A stretch of 64,000 nt of DNA from Thalassobellus sp050294475 (GCA_050294475.1 JBNKOE010000008.1:1-64000); one strand, 5' to 3'. Shown: positions 15,483-24,758, numbered from the stretch's first letter. Translations and numbers: made by a program. The notes: generated by a model not told the origin, from the letters alone.

Positions 15483-16490
15483 TTAACAAAAGAAAATATA
15501 GTCTTTAACAGGTTGCATCTTTAGTTTTGTCATATATTCTTTAATTTCTATTTGTGATGTTTTATTGGCAACCGTGATGATACTTTGCGGATTTTTAATG
15601 CTTTCTAAAGCGCTAAAAGGTTGTAATATGTTGCCGTAAATATCACGTCCTATTTTGTTTGGATTATCACAAATCCATTTAAAAGGCACTTTTTTAGCAA
15701 TTAGTTTTTTAGCAATTGTTTTACCTTTATTACCTGCTCCCCAAACAATTAATGTTTTGTTCTGGTTATAATCAAGTTCTAAAAAATAATGCAGTTTTAA
15801 ATCGATAAAGTGATTTTCGGCATAATGTTTATGTGTTCTAGAGGTTCGAGTATTGTAATCACGCCAGTCATGTAATACAGTGTTACAAGGAATGCATTTA
15901 TAATCATGTTTGTAAAAACGAAATGCTAAATCGTAATCTTCAGGATATCTGTCTGGGTTAAAGGCATCACAAGCTTCTAAATCGCTTTTGTAAACCATCC
16001 AACAAGGTGAGGGAATGACGCATTCTTTATAAATTTCAGAATAATTAACGCCTGTTTTAGTTAATTGGTTTAACCAAATCTCATAATTTTTATAGCCTTC
16101 TTTAATACCTTCTTCAGAAAAATAATTAACTAAGCCAACAGCTACATGCTGTTTTCCGTATTTCAATAAATTACCAACTAAAGTTTCTAACTTATTAGGA
16201 AGCATAATATCGTCGCTATCCATTCTAGTAATAAACATGCCTTTACTCTTTGAAAAAGCAAGTCTTAAAGCATCAATAATACCGCTACCAGAATTTTTAA
16301 AAAGTTTAATTCTGTTATCTTTTTGTGTATAGTTTTTAACAATATTATAGCTGTCATCTGTAGAGCCATCATCAACTATTAAAAGTTCCCAATTGGTATA
16401 GGTTTGTTTTGAAATTGAATTTAGACAAGCTACTAAATAAGCTTCTGTATTTTTAAAAGGAATTAATATGCTTACTAAATTTTGCTGCAT
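15483..16490 (-). CDS. Family 2 glycosyltransferase with C-terminal Rossmann-like domain
   Basis: A 335-residue cytoplasmic protein in two parts. Residues about 5-225 form a GT-A domain with ILIPFKNTE, IVDDGSTDDS and the metal site RMDSDD (about 94-99). Residues about 243-335 begin LIVWGAGNKGK and look like the NAD-binding-type N-terminal domain seen in PglD-like sugar acyltransferases, followed by ICDNPNKIG. The second part suggests recognition of a nucleotide or sugar nucleotide. No transmembrane segment is visible. The gene is divergent from the M61 peptidase gene. A TAAATTCG box ends four bases before its ATG. Confidence 0.82.
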   Translation of the reverse strand: MQQNLVSILIPFKNTEAYLVACLNSISKQTYTNWELLIVDDGSTDDSYNIVKNYTQKDNRIKLFKNSGSGIIDALRLAFSKSKGMFITRMDSDDIMLPNKLETLVGNLLKYGKQHVAVGLVNYFSEEGIKEGYKNYEIWLNQLTKTGVNYSEIYKECVIPSPCWMVYKSDLEACDAFNPDRYPEDYDLAFRFYKHDYKCIPCNTVLHDWRDYNTRTSRTHKHYAENHFIDLKLHYFLELDYNQNKTLIVWGAGNKGKTIAKKLIAKKVPFKWICDNPNKIGRDIYGNILQPFSALESIKNPQSIITVANKTSQIEIKEYMTKLKMQPVKDYIFFC

Positions 16491-16494
16491 AATG

Positions 16495-16502
16495 CGAATT
16501 TA
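16495..16502 (-). promoter_or_regulatory. Variant -7 box four bases before the ATG
   Basis: On the minus strand this reads TAAATTCG, one mismatch to TAnnTTTG, ending four bases before the glycosyltransferase ATG. The same variant at the same distance precedes the EamA gene at 34886. Confidence 0.4.
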
Positions 16503-16576
16503 ACAAAACCTTAAGAAAATAGGGCGTAACATAATGGTAATTTGCACGTCAATTTAAAAAATCAAAACACATCTAT

Positions 16577-18469
16577 ATGAATTCAAAAACATTAGCAGTA
16601 TTATTTGCTGGGATATTAATTGCAAGTTGTAATTCTACAAAGAATACTTCAAACGACTTAGCAACTAGTTTGCCAATTGAGGCTTTTATTAATTTATCTG
16701 ATATACAGGAAGATAAAGTACCTGTAACTATAAATCCTGGACGTTTTACAGAAGAGACTGTAACTTACCATTTACCTAGAGTTATCCAAGGCACATATTC
16801 TGTTAGCAATTTTGGTAAATATATTGATGCGTTTAAGGCTTATGATTATAATGGTAATGAAATGCCTGTTACCAAAACAGACACAAATACATGGACCATT
16901 GTTAATGCTAAAAAATTAGATAAGATTACCTATTTAGTTAATGATACTTTTGACATGGAAAAAGAAGGCGGTATTGGTAAAGAAGAACCTTTTTCGCCTG
17001 CGGGTACTAATATTGAACCAAATAATTATGTATTAAACTTACATGGTTTTGTTGGATATTTTGATTCATTAAAAAACAATCAATATAGATTAGACGTTAC
17101 AGGTGATGCAGATTTTGTTCGTACCTCGGCATTACAAAGCATTAGTACAAAAACTAGTGAAGATGGTAAAAATATAACAAGTAGTTATTTGGCAACTAGA
17201 TATTTTGATATCACAGATAACCCTATGTTTTATGGTAAATTAGATGTTGAAGAGTTTATGGTAGGTGATATTAAAATTGTTTTAAGTGTGTACTCTCCAA
17301 ATAAGGTTCATACTGCTGCATCTATAAAACCAACGATTTTTAAAATGATGAAAGCTCAAAAATCATTTTTAGGCGATATTAACAGTACACCTAGATATGA
17401 TATTTTTCTTTATTTATCAGAAGGAAAAGAAGATTCTCCAAAAGGTTTTGGTGCTTTAGAGCATCATAAGTCAACTGTAGTAGTTTTACTAGAATCTATG
17501 TCAGCAGAAGCTTTAGCAAAAAGTATGACAGATATAGTGTCGCATGAGTTTTTTCATATTGTAACACCTTTGAGTGTGCATTCTGAAGATGTTCATTATT
17601 TTGATTATAATAATCCAACGTTTTCAAAGCATTTATGGATGTATGAAGGTGTAACAGAATATTTTGCTACACTTTTTCAAGTAAATCAAGGCTTAGTTGA
17701 AAAAAGTGATTTCTATAATAAAGTAATGAGTAAAATTCAAAGGTCTAAGCAATTAAATGATGCCATGAGTTTTACAATAATGAGTGAAAATGTATTAAAA
17801 GCACCTTATAAAGATCAGTATTTAAATGTGTATCAAAAAGGAGCATTAATAGGTATGTGTGTTGATATTTTAATGCGTGAAGAAAGCCAAGGACACAGAG
17901 GGATTTTATCTTTAATGAAAGAACTGTCAAATAAATACGGAAAGAATAAACCTTTTGAAGATGATAAACTTATAGATGAAATTACAGCTATGACTTATCC
18001 TTCGGTTGGCGAATTTTTAAAAACGCATGTAGTAGGAGATATCCCTATTAATTATAATGAGTTTTTTGAAAAAGTAGGATTAGAAATAGGAGAAGGTAGA
18101 GTAGAGACCAATTATATTTTAATGGATGGTGCTCCTATTGTTAGCGGAGACGCACAAAGTGGAACCATCTTTTTTATAGATAAGGTTTTAGATAATAGTT
18201 TTTGGGTAGAACAAGGTGTACAACCTAAAGATGTTATTAAGTCAATTAACGGTGAAGTGCTTACTATGCAAAATGCAAATCAATTATTACAAGGTATTTT
18301 TATGTGGGAACCAGGCATGGACATTGAAGTAGTTTTAGTAAGAGATGGAGAAGAAGTTGTTATTAAAACCAAAACGACACAAGCTTACACTACTGGTGAA
18401 GGTCTTTTAGAAAAAGAAGACGCAACCGATGCTCAAAAAGCATTACGTGACGCTTGGATAAAAGGGTAG
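16577..18469 (+). CDS. M61-family metallopeptidase lipoprotein with PDZ domain
   Basis: A 630-residue lipoprotein with signal LIASC (Cys at about residue 17). The N-terminal beta domain characteristic of M61 glycyl aminopeptidases covers about 35-230. The zinc site is HEFFH starting at His323, with a downstream Glu in MYEGVTEYFA (about 355). A PDZ-like domain (about 525-610) carries the usual pattern QPKDVIKSINGEVL. Relatives cut peptides with N-terminal Gly or Ala; here the enzyme would be anchored to a membrane outside the cytoplasm. A terminator follows the gene. Confidence 0.9.
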   Translation: MNSKTLAVLFAGILIASCNSTKNTSNDLATSLPIEAFINLSDIQEDKVPVTINPGRFTEETVTYHLPRVIQGTYSVSNFGKYIDAFKAYDYNGNEMPVTKTDTNTWTIVNAKKLDKITYLVNDTFDMEKEGGIGKEEPFSPAGTNIEPNNYVLNLHGFVGYFDSLKNNQYRLDVTGDADFVRTSALQSISTKTSEDGKNITSSYLATRYFDITDNPMFYGKLDVEEFMVGDIKIVLSVYSPNKVHTAASIKPTIFKMMKAQKSFLGDINSTPRYDIFLYLSEGKEDSPKGFGALEHHKSTVVVLLESMSAEALAKSMTDIVSHEFFHIVTPLSVHSEDVHYFDYNNPTFSKHLWMYEGVTEYFATLFQVNQGLVEKSDFYNKVMSKIQRSKQLNDAMSFTIMSENVLKAPYKDQYLNVYQKGALIGMCVDILMREESQGHRGILSLMKELSNKYGKNKPFEDDKLIDEITAMTYPSVGEFLKTHVVGDIPINYNEFFEKVGLEIGEGRVETNYILMDGAPIVSGDAQSGTIFFIDKVLDNSFWVEQGVQPKDVIKSINGEVLTMQNANQLLQGIFMWEPGMDIEVVLVRDGEEVVIKTKTTQAYTTGEGLLEKEDATDAQKALRDAWIKG

Positions 18470-18493
18470 TATATTTTAGATATTTATATAGAT

Positions 18494-18537
18494 AAAAGCG
18501 ATTGATGAACCTAAGTTTGTCAATCGCTTTTTTTTTT
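18494..18537 (+). terminator. Terminator between convergent genes
   Basis: AAAAGCGATTGA (18494-18505) pairs with TCAATCGCTTTT around a 14-base loop and runs into about ten T residues. It serves the M61 peptidase gene; the A run on the other arm may also serve the minus strand. Confidence 0.8.
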
Positions 18538-18602
18538 GGCGTTACTCTAAAAAGAGTTGCACTTTCTTTAAAGCAACAACCAATAAATATTCGTTAATGC
18601 AT

Positions 18603-19367
18603 TTAGAAACCTTCAAAAACACCCAATCCAAATAAAGCAAAATCATATTTTACAGGATCTTTAGCATCTAGTTTTCTTAAAGCAGTATCTAATTCTAATA
18701 AAGCTTTCCCGTCATTTTGCTTGCGTTTTAAAAGTCCTAATTTTCTAGCCACATTTCCAGAATGTACATCTAATGGACAAGACAATACAGCAGGCGAGAG
18801 GCTGTTCCAAATACCAAAATCTACACCAGTATTATCGTTTCTAATCATCCAGCGTAAAAACATGTTTATACGTTTTGCCGCTGAATTTTTTAACGGATCA
18901 CTTACATGTTTCTGTGTTCTTTTTAAATGGTCTATTTCAAAAAACGTTTTTTTAAATTCAGATATGGCACTTTGCATTGAATTGTCTTCAGAATGTTTTG
19001 AAAATAAGTTCTCTAAGCCATCATGGTTTTTATAAATATGTTGTAACGATTTAATAAATTGAATACAATCATCGCCATTAAAAGTTCTGTGTACAAACGG
19101 TAGCAATTTATCTAAGTCGGTTTCTTGATGATTCACCACAAAATCATAAGGCGAATTGTCTAATAGCGCCATCAATCTTTTGGCATTATTAATAATGCTT
19201 TTTCGGTTTCCCCAAGAAATGGTTGCGGTTAAATACCCTGAAATTTCAATATCTTCTTTAACTGTAAATAGATGAGGAATTTGAATAGGATCGCTCGCAA
19301 TAAACTTTGGGTTGTTGTATTGTTCTACTTTACTATCAAGAAAGTCTTTAAGTTCGGCTTGGTTCAA
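18603..19367 (-). CDS. TIGR02757-family protein
   Basis: A 254-residue cytoplasmic protein that I assign to the TIGR02757 family, common in Bacteroidota and epsilonproteobacteria and of unknown function. Recognisable features are DPIQIPHLF near residue 25, WGNRKSIINNAK near 50, FLRWMIRNDN near 170 and LDVHSGNVARKLGLL near 200. The last segment recalls the helix-hairpin-helix region of DNA glycosylases, so a nucleic-acid role is possible but not shown. It ends two bases from the ABC ATPase gene upstream, so the two are probably cotranscribed. Confidence 0.8.
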   Translation of the reverse strand: MNQAELKDFLDSKVEQYNNPKFIASDPIQIPHLFTVKEDIEISGYLTATISWGNRKSIINNAKRLMALLDNSPYDFVVNHQETDLDKLLPFVHRTFNGDDCIQFIKSLQHIYKNHDGLENLFSKHSEDNSMQSAISEFKKTFFEIDHLKRTQKHVSDPLKNSAAKRINMFLRWMIRNDNTGVDFGIWNSLSPAVLSCPLDVHSGNVARKLGLLKRKQNDGKALLELDTALRKLDAKDPVKYDFALFGLGVFEGF

Positions 19368-19369
19368 AA

Positions 19370-20032
19370 CTAATCTACTATTTTACCATCAATCATAACT
19401 AATTTTCTGTCAGCTAAATTAGCTAGTTCTTCATTGTGAGTTACAATTACAAAGGTTTGCCCAAACTCATCACGAAGTTTAAAAAATAGGCTATGTAAGT
19501 TTTCGGCAGATTCACTATCAAGATTTCCTGAAGGTTCATCAGCAAAAATTAAATCAGGGTTATTAATTAAAGCTCTGGCTACTGCAACACGTTGCTGCTC
19601 ACCACCAGATAATTCACTAGGTTTATGATGGTATCGGTGCGATAATCCTAAAAAATCTAAAAGTTCTTTAGCTCGTTTTTCGGCATCTGCTTTTTTTGTA
19701 CCTTTTATAAAAGCAGGTAAGCATACATTTTCTATAGCTGTAAACTCTGGTAGTAATTGATGAAACTGAAAGATAAATCCAATATGTTCATTTCTAAACT
19801 TGGCTAAGGCTTTATCATTAAGAGCACTTATATCTATATTATTTATGCTTAATTGATAATTTTCTTTTTTTGAAGCTCTATCTAAAGTGCCTAATATTTG
19901 TAATAAAGTGGTTTTTCCTGCACCCGAAGCACCTACAATAGAAATAACTTCACCTTTTTTTATGTGTATATCTACGCCTTTTAAAACTTGTAAATCGCCG
20001 TAGTATTTATGAATATTTTTTGCTTGAATCAT
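19370..20032 (-). CDS. ABC transporter ATP-binding protein, LolD-like
   Basis: A 220-residue ATPase of the LolD/MacB class. Walker A is GASGAGKTT (about 34-42), the Q-loop FQFHQLLPE (about 92-100), the signature LSGGEQQRVA (about 140), Walker B LIFADEPSGNLD (about 160) and the switch His in VTHNEEL. In Gram-negative bacteria this class powers lipoprotein release (LolCDE) or MacB-type efflux. The matching permease is not next to it, so the partner is open; lipoprotein trafficking is the best guess from similarity. Confidence 0.88.
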   Translation of the reverse strand: MIQAKNIHKYYGDLQVLKGVDIHIKKGEVISIVGASGAGKTTLLQILGTLDRASKKENYQLSINNIDISALNDKALAKFRNEHIGFIFQFHQLLPEFTAIENVCLPAFIKGTKKADAEKRAKELLDFLGLSHRYHHKPSELSGGEQQRVAVARALINNPDLIFADEPSGNLDSESAENLHSLFFKLRDEFGQTFVIVTHNEELANLADRKLVMIDGKIVD

Positions 20033-20144
20033 CTGTATTAAATATGTAGCTGTGAATTTACTACTTTAAGCTGTGATGTACAATTATGAATTGTTTTTAT
20101 TGTTAAGTCTAATTTATACTTTATATTTAAGTAAAAATTGAACA

Positions 20145-20732
20145 ATGCCATATAAAAAGTTTGAAGAGTATAATATACAAGTAACAGATGATGTTAAAGA
20201 CCGATATAAAAATATTATACAAGATTTAGGAGAGAATGCAGAGCGTGAAGGATTGCTAAAAACTCCAGAACGTGCAGCTAAAGCTATGCAGTTTTTAACA
20301 CAAGGTTATAACCAAGATCCCGTTGAAATTCTTAAAGGTGCTATGTTTAAAGAATCTTATAATGAAATGGTGATTATAAAAGATATCGAGTTGTATTCTC
20401 TTTGTGAACATCATATTTTGCCTTTTTTCGGGAAAGTTCATATTGCATATATACCCAATGGTTATATTGTTGGTTTAAGTAAATTACCAAGAATTGTAGA
20501 TGTATTTGCAAGACGTTTGCAAGTTCAAGAACGGTTAACCGAACAAATTTTAGATTGTATAAATGAGACCTTAAAACCACAAGGAGTTGCTGTTGTAATT
20601 GAAGCATCTCATATGTGTATGATGATGCGTGGTGTACAAAAACAAAACTCTACAACTACAACTTCGGGGTTTAGAGGTCAGTTTGAAAAAATAGAAACTA
20701 GAAACGAATTTTTAAAGTTAATAGGTAAATAG
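20145..20732 (+). CDS. folE: GTP cyclohydrolase I
   Basis: FolE converts GTP to 7,8-dihydroneopterin triphosphate, the first step of folate and tetrahydropterin synthesis. The 195-residue protein has the zinc ligands Cys87 and His90 in SLCEHHILPF and a further Cys in SHMCMMMRGVQ (about 158). GLSKLPRIVD and the C-terminal TTTTSGFRG segment are typical. The cytoplasmic enzyme normally forms a decamer. It diverges from the LolD-like gene with about 110 bases between them. A small membrane protein gene follows. Confidence 0.95.
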   Translation: MPYKKFEEYNIQVTDDVKDRYKNIIQDLGENAEREGLLKTPERAAKAMQFLTQGYNQDPVEILKGAMFKESYNEMVIIKDIELYSLCEHHILPFFGKVHIAYIPNGYIVGLSKLPRIVDVFARRLQVQERLTEQILDCINETLKPQGVAVVIEASHMCMMMRGVQKQNSTTTTSGFRGQFEKIETRNEFLKLIGK

Positions 20733-20804
20733 TTTTGGTATATTTATTGTTTAATATGATATATAAAGATTTCCTTCTTCAAGGAAATGATAAAAAGATT
20801 ATTA

Positions 20805-21080
20805 ATGAATAAATACAAAAAACTAATTATTGGAATTCTATTTGATGCACTCGGGTTTGTGTCTTTTATAATTCCTGGTATTGGTGAATTCTCAGATATA
20901 GTTTGGGCACCACTTTCGGGTTGGTTAATGACAAAGTTATATAAAGGTAAATCTGGAAAAATAGCAGGTGTTATAAGTTTTGTAGAAGAAGCGTTACCTG
21001 GATTTGATGTGATTCCTACTTTTACTTTAATGTGGATTTACACTTATGTTTTCAGTTTAGAAAAGAAAACTAAAAATTAA
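20805..21080 (+). CDS. Small conserved membrane protein of unknown function
   Basis: A protein of 91 residues from the ATG at 20805 or 97 from the ATG at 20787; I prefer MNKYKKLIIG, which leads straight into the first helix. Two to three hydrophobic segments are visible (about 5-25, 28-40 and 70-85), with IIPGIGEFSDIVWAPLSGW and EALPGFDVIPTFTLMW between them. I have seen similar short proteins in flavobacteria without an assigned role. A short hairpin, TTCCTT/AAGGAA (20771-20786), sits directly before the upstream ATG. A palindromic terminator follows. Confidence 0.7.
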   Translation: MNKYKKLIIGILFDALGFVSFIIPGIGEFSDIVWAPLSGWLMTKLYKGKSGKIAGVISFVEEALPGFDVIPTFTLMWIYTYVFSLEKKTKN

Positions 21081-21083
21081 AAA

Positions 21084-21113
21084 AAAGAGGTCTTAAATAT
21101 TTAAGACCTCTTT
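21084..21113. terminator. Bidirectional terminator, 30-bp perfect palindrome
   Basis: The 30 bases from 21084 to 21113 (AAAGAGGTC to GACCTCTTT) are their own reverse complement. The palindrome lies between the convergent genes ending at 21080 and 21118 and can end both transcripts. Confidence 0.85.
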
Positions 21114-21117
21114 ACTC

Positions 21118-23319
21118 TTATAATTGATATTTAATACCAATATTTATATTTCTTCCCATATTAAAAATACCATCAGGTTTTAAACGCGATAGATGATTTA
21201 TATAGGTTTTGTCGGTTAAATTAGTCCCCGATATGGTTGCAATTACTTCATTTTTAAATAATTTAAAGCTACCACCAAGTCCAGCACTTAATAAGTTGTA
21301 ACCATTGGTTGGTGTTTCAAATATACTAGTGTTATTTTGATTAAAAGTAGATTTTAGTTTTACAAATGCATAACCATTTTTTATCCAAGGTTTTTCAAAT
21401 TCAACTCGCAATGTGTTACTTAATGAGTTAGCAGGAATTAAAGGTAAATATGTATCATTATTTTGTTTGCCTGTTACGGTTTCAAAACTAGATTCAATAT
21501 GTAACCAATCGATAGGATGTGGGTGTAAATGCAAACCTATTTCACCTCCATATAAATTAGCATCATTTTGCAAGTAGTTGTAAACAGGATTATCATCAAT
21601 AGTATTTCCGTTAGGAGAAAGAAATATATAATTATTAATGTTGTTATAAAATCCGTTTACATAAAACTCAACATGTTCATTTTTAAACTCTAAGGCTAAA
21701 TCCGATTGAAAATTTTGTTCAGTATCTAAATCTGGATTTCCAATTTCATATCGGTTTGTACCTTCATGTACGCCATCAGATGTTAATTCTGCTAAATTAG
21801 GAGCTCTAAAGCCAGATGCTAAATTTAAACGGGCTGTTATGTTATTTGTAATATTGGTTTTAAATCCTAAAGCACCATTAAAGCTATTAAAATCTTTGTT
21901 TAAGTTAGTAGCGGTGTCTATATTACGATTATCATAACGCGCACCAAGTTGGATATCTATTTTTTCAAAATGAATATGCGATGTTGCTAAAACACCAATA
22001 TCGTTTGTTGTAGCGTCTGGTATTAATTCTTCTTCTCCATAATTAGTGTTTATTTGATTCATACCCTGAACTCCAACTATAGTTTCAAACTTTCCTAGTT
22101 TTGGTAAAGTGTATTTAACATCGTAGTTGGCTGTTTTTAGCTTCATGTGAAGTGCTGCTTCTAAAATTTCTTCATCTCCATGGTCTTCTTCTTCATGATG
22201 ATGTTCTTCAAACTCTTTTCTGTCATTATAAATGTATCCTAAATTAAAATCTAATTTTGAGTTGTTTAAAAAGAGTGTTGATTTTGAACTAAACACATGG
22301 TTTGTAATGTTTTGATAAGGCAATAAAGGGGTTTTTTTAGTAGACTGTTCACCAATTTCTTCAGGAATTCCTAATTTAGAATTGTTTACGTTATATCGAA
22401 AATCTGTTTTAAAAGCATTTTTTTGATAGCCAATGCCAGCTTTAAAATCTTGTTCTCTAAAACGTGTATTGGTTACTCTGTAATTTTTAGTTTTATAATC
22501 AGAGTGTTCTGTTAAGTTTCCTCTAAATAAAAATTTAAAATGATCGCTAGACGATTTAAAACCTGCATTTGTGTTAAAACCTTGTGTATTGCTATAATAA
22601 TTACCACTAAAATCGCCCGTGGCAGTATTGATTTGAGCAAATTTTTCAGGATTTAAATAGAGTACGCCTCCAAGTGCATCACTTCCGTAAAGTAGAGACG
22701 CTGGACCTTTAATAACTTCTACATTTTCTACACCGCTGCTATTTAATCCTAAGCCATGTTCGTCTCCAAATTGCTGATTTTCTAAACGAACCCCTTGTGT
22801 ATAAACTAAAACCCTGTTAGAAGATAAACCTCGTATAACTGGTTTTCCTATACTCATGCCTGTCGAAACATTTTCTACACCTGCTATATTTGTTATGCCT
22901 TGTGCCAGATTAAGAGCTCCATTAGAATTTAAATCTTTAACAGAAACTTGTTCTACCTTCATTACATTTTCGCTTTGAAGTTTATGAAAAGGCGTTGATA
23001 TTATAACACTTTCCATTTCTATAGCAGAAGGTTCTAAACTAATGGTAAGATTTTCAGAGTTGGGTATAGTTACATCTATAGACTGTGTTTTATAGCCAAT
23101 ATATGATATTAATATACTGTAATTTCCAGATGGCAGATTGTTTAAAGAAAAGTCTCCATTTTCGTTTGTTGAAGTACCCTTTTCAAGTCCTGTAAAATAA
23201 ATATTTACAAAAGCTAAGCCTTTATTTGTATTTGCATCAATAACTTTTCCTTTTATTGAGTTTTGTGCATATAAGTTTGTTATTGCCAATAATAGCAATG
23301 TGTTTAATATAAATCGCAT
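21118..23319 (-). CDS. TonB-dependent outer membrane receptor with His-rich loop
   Basis: A 733-residue receptor. A signal peptide (about 1-18, ending YAQ) is followed by a carboxypeptidase-D-like beta domain (about 20-95, KGKVIDANTNKGLAFVNIYF). A plug domain (about 115-225, GKPVIRGLSSNRVLVYTQG) and a 22-strand-type barrel follow, ending GIKYQL. A loop near residues 368-382 is rich in His and acid (EEHHHEEEDHGDEE), a pattern seen in zinc or copper receptors such as ZnuD. A metal is thus a more likely ligand than a siderophore or glycan. The His/Cys-rich small protein just upstream fits that idea. Confidence 0.85.
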   Translation of the reverse strand: MRFILNTLLLLAITNLYAQNSIKGKVIDANTNKGLAFVNIYFTGLEKGTSTNENGDFSLNNLPSGNYSILISYIGYKTQSIDVTIPNSENLTISLEPSAIEMESVIISTPFHKLQSENVMKVEQVSVKDLNSNGALNLAQGITNIAGVENVSTGMSIGKPVIRGLSSNRVLVYTQGVRLENQQFGDEHGLGLNSSGVENVEVIKGPASLLYGSDALGGVLYLNPEKFAQINTATGDFSGNYYSNTQGFNTNAGFKSSSDHFKFLFRGNLTEHSDYKTKNYRVTNTRFREQDFKAGIGYQKNAFKTDFRYNVNNSKLGIPEEIGEQSTKKTPLLPYQNITNHVFSSKSTLFLNNSKLDFNLGYIYNDRKEFEEHHHEEEDHGDEEILEAALHMKLKTANYDVKYTLPKLGKFETIVGVQGMNQINTNYGEEELIPDATTNDIGVLATSHIHFEKIDIQLGARYDNRNIDTATNLNKDFNSFNGALGFKTNITNNITARLNLASGFRAPNLAELTSDGVHEGTNRYEIGNPDLDTEQNFQSDLALEFKNEHVEFYVNGFYNNINNYIFLSPNGNTIDDNPVYNYLQNDANLYGGEIGLHLHPHPIDWLHIESSFETVTGKQNNDTYLPLIPANSLSNTLRVEFEKPWIKNGYAFVKLKSTFNQNNTSIFETPTNGYNLLSAGLGGSFKLFKNEVIATISGTNLTDKTYINHLSRLKPDGIFNMGRNINIGIKYQL

Positions 23320-23380
23320 GTTTTATTTTTTAATTTAATAATGATTAAGCTGAAAAAGCAATCAGCATATTTTTTGTTTA

Positions 23381-23716
23381 TTAAATTAAATTAGGAGGGC
23401 CGCGTAATGAAGTTTGTAAGCATTGATAATCACTTAAAGAATGATACTGAGATACTATTTTTAAAGGTTTTTCTTTAGGAGAAAATAGTTTGAAATTAAA
23501 AAAGGTAAGCGTGTAATTATTATTGTTTAATTTGAATTTATAAAAATCACAATCAATATTTAATTCATGTAAATGAGTTGATTTTTCACCTAAACAAACA
23601 TCGTGTTTATGATGTTCAAAAATATGATTAAATTTTATAGCAGTAGGAACCAAAAGAGTAGTAACCAAGCTTATGGCTACTATTTTGAATATGATATGTT
23701 CCTTTATAGTTTGCAT
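23381..23716 (-). CDS. His/Cys-rich small exported protein next to TonB receptor
   Basis: A 111-residue protein with one hydrophobic segment (about 8-26), which acts as a signal or anchor. A metal-site-like stretch follows: HIFEHHKHDVC, then STHLHELNIDC with a last Cys at about residue 56. The tail SLRGPP at the C-terminus recalls short proteins I associate with TonB receptors in flavobacteria, all without a known role. It lies between the DUF6787-like gene (six bases) and the receptor gene (61 bases), so a joint transcript is likely. Metal binding in the periplasm is inferred from the His and Cys pattern only. Confidence 0.65.
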   Translation of the reverse strand: MQTIKEHIIFKIVAISLVTTLLVPTAIKFNHIFEHHKHDVCLGEKSTHLHELNIDCDFYKFKLNNNNYTLTFFNFKLFSPKEKPLKIVSQYHSLSDYQCLQTSLRGPPNLI

Positions 23717-23722
23717 TAATAA

Positions 23723-24217
23723 TTAATCAACAAAACGTTTTAAACCTAGCCTGCGAAGCATTTTCTTTTCAAAATTCCAGAAAAATTGATGTTGCCCAAA
23801 CAGCCATCCAATTAATACCAGTAATATTTGATAAAAAATAAAGCCAATAATAATATATAAAACCCAATAAGCAATAGGGTTTAAGTTTTCTTTAGTAATT
23901 CCAATTAATTTTATAATAGGTCTTGATACAAATATAGAAGATGAACCTGTTGTAGCAAATACAAGAAATATACTTATCATTTCCCATTTGTAGTTTACTT
24001 TCCATTTGTTTTCTAATTTTTTAAAAATGAAAAGAACAAATTTTAATAATGCAAAATAGATAACGAGAGTTAAAAGGATATTAAAAGCAATATTATAATC
24101 TTGAAGAAATAGAAAAGATAATTTGAAAGAAGAATAAGCCAGTACAATAATTCCTAGAATAGGAAACAGGAATTGCCAATTATGTTGTATTTCCCAATGA
24201 GCTTTTAATTTTTCCAC
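23723..24217 (-). CDS. DUF6787-like integral membrane protein
   Basis: A 164-residue protein with about four transmembrane helices (roughly 15-35, 42-62, 80-98 and 115-140). The stretch FATTGSSSIFVSRPIIKL, then IGWLFGQHQFFWNFEKKMLRR near the end, matches what I recall of DUF6787, a family restricted largely to flavobacteria. An extra pair of helices at the N-terminus seems longer than usual. No function is known. It sits between the DUF6146-like lipoprotein gene and the His/Cys-rich gene. Confidence 0.65.
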   Translation of the reverse strand: MEKLKAHWEIQHNWQFLFPILGIIVLAYSSFKLSFLFLQDYNIAFNILLTLVIYFALLKFVLFIFKKLENKWKVNYKWEMISIFLVFATTGSSSIFVSRPIIKLIGITKENLNPIAYWVLYIIIGFIFYQILLVLIGWLFGQHQFFWNFEKKMLRRLGLKRFVD

Positions 24218-24252
24218 AACTTAAATTTTGTGTAAAAATAACTAAAAGACTT

Positions 24253-24699
24253 TTAAATTCTGGGTACAAATGGTCCTAATCTTTGTTTGTAGGTTAATTG
24301 AAAATAAATGAAGTAATTATAGAGTTTATAGTTAACCTCATAACCGTAATCAATTCCTTGTTGATAATCAATTTGCATTTCGTATAAATTCGGATTAAAT
24401 CGTAACGGTTGCATTACTCTATTATTCCATTCTAAAACATATAGATAATTTCTGTTTTCTAAAAATTGTTGCGAATAAAAGCCTTCTGGTCTTGCGGTAC
24501 TATTTAGCCAAGAGTTAAAACCAGGTTCTATAATGATAATTTGATATTCTAATTCATCATTTGCAATAGTAACAGTATCGTTATCAGTAGCAATAAGTTC
24601 TTTTTCTGATTTCTTTTTATTGGTAGTTGTTGGTTTTGTTGTTTTGCAACCAATAATAAAACTACTAATAATTAATATAAGGTATATGCTATTTTTCAT
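24253..24699 (-). CDS. DUF6146-like lipoprotein
   Basis: A 148-residue protein with a lipoprotein signal (FIIGC, Cys at about residue 18) and a Thr/Lys-rich linker. The mature domain (about 47-148) contains IIIEPGFNSWLNS, EGFYSQQFLENRN and YEVNYKLYNYFIYFQ, ending RLGPFVPRI. These are the hallmarks of the family I know as DUF6146, found beside DUF6787 in flavobacteria. No function is established. A TAGTTTTG box lies 52 bases upstream, making it the likely first gene of a transcript that may reach the TonB receptor. Confidence 0.7.
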   Translation of the reverse strand: MKNSIYLILIISSFIIGCKTTKPTTTNKKKSEKELIATDNDTVTIANDELEYQIIIIEPGFNSWLNSTARPEGFYSQQFLENRNYLYVLEWNNRVMQPLRFNPNLYEMQIDYQQGIDYGYEVNYKLYNYFIYFQLTYKQRLGPFVPRI

Positions 24700-24750
24700 G
24701 ATAATAATTTTTTAGTGATGCAAGTTTTTATTTTTCATTAATTTATAGTT

Positions 24751-24758
24751 CAAAACTA
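24751..24758 (-). promoter_or_regulatory. Promoter -7 box for the DUF6146-like gene
   Basis: On the minus strand this reads TAGTTTTG, a full match to TAnnTTTG, about 50 bases before the ATG at 24699. Confidence 0.5.
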
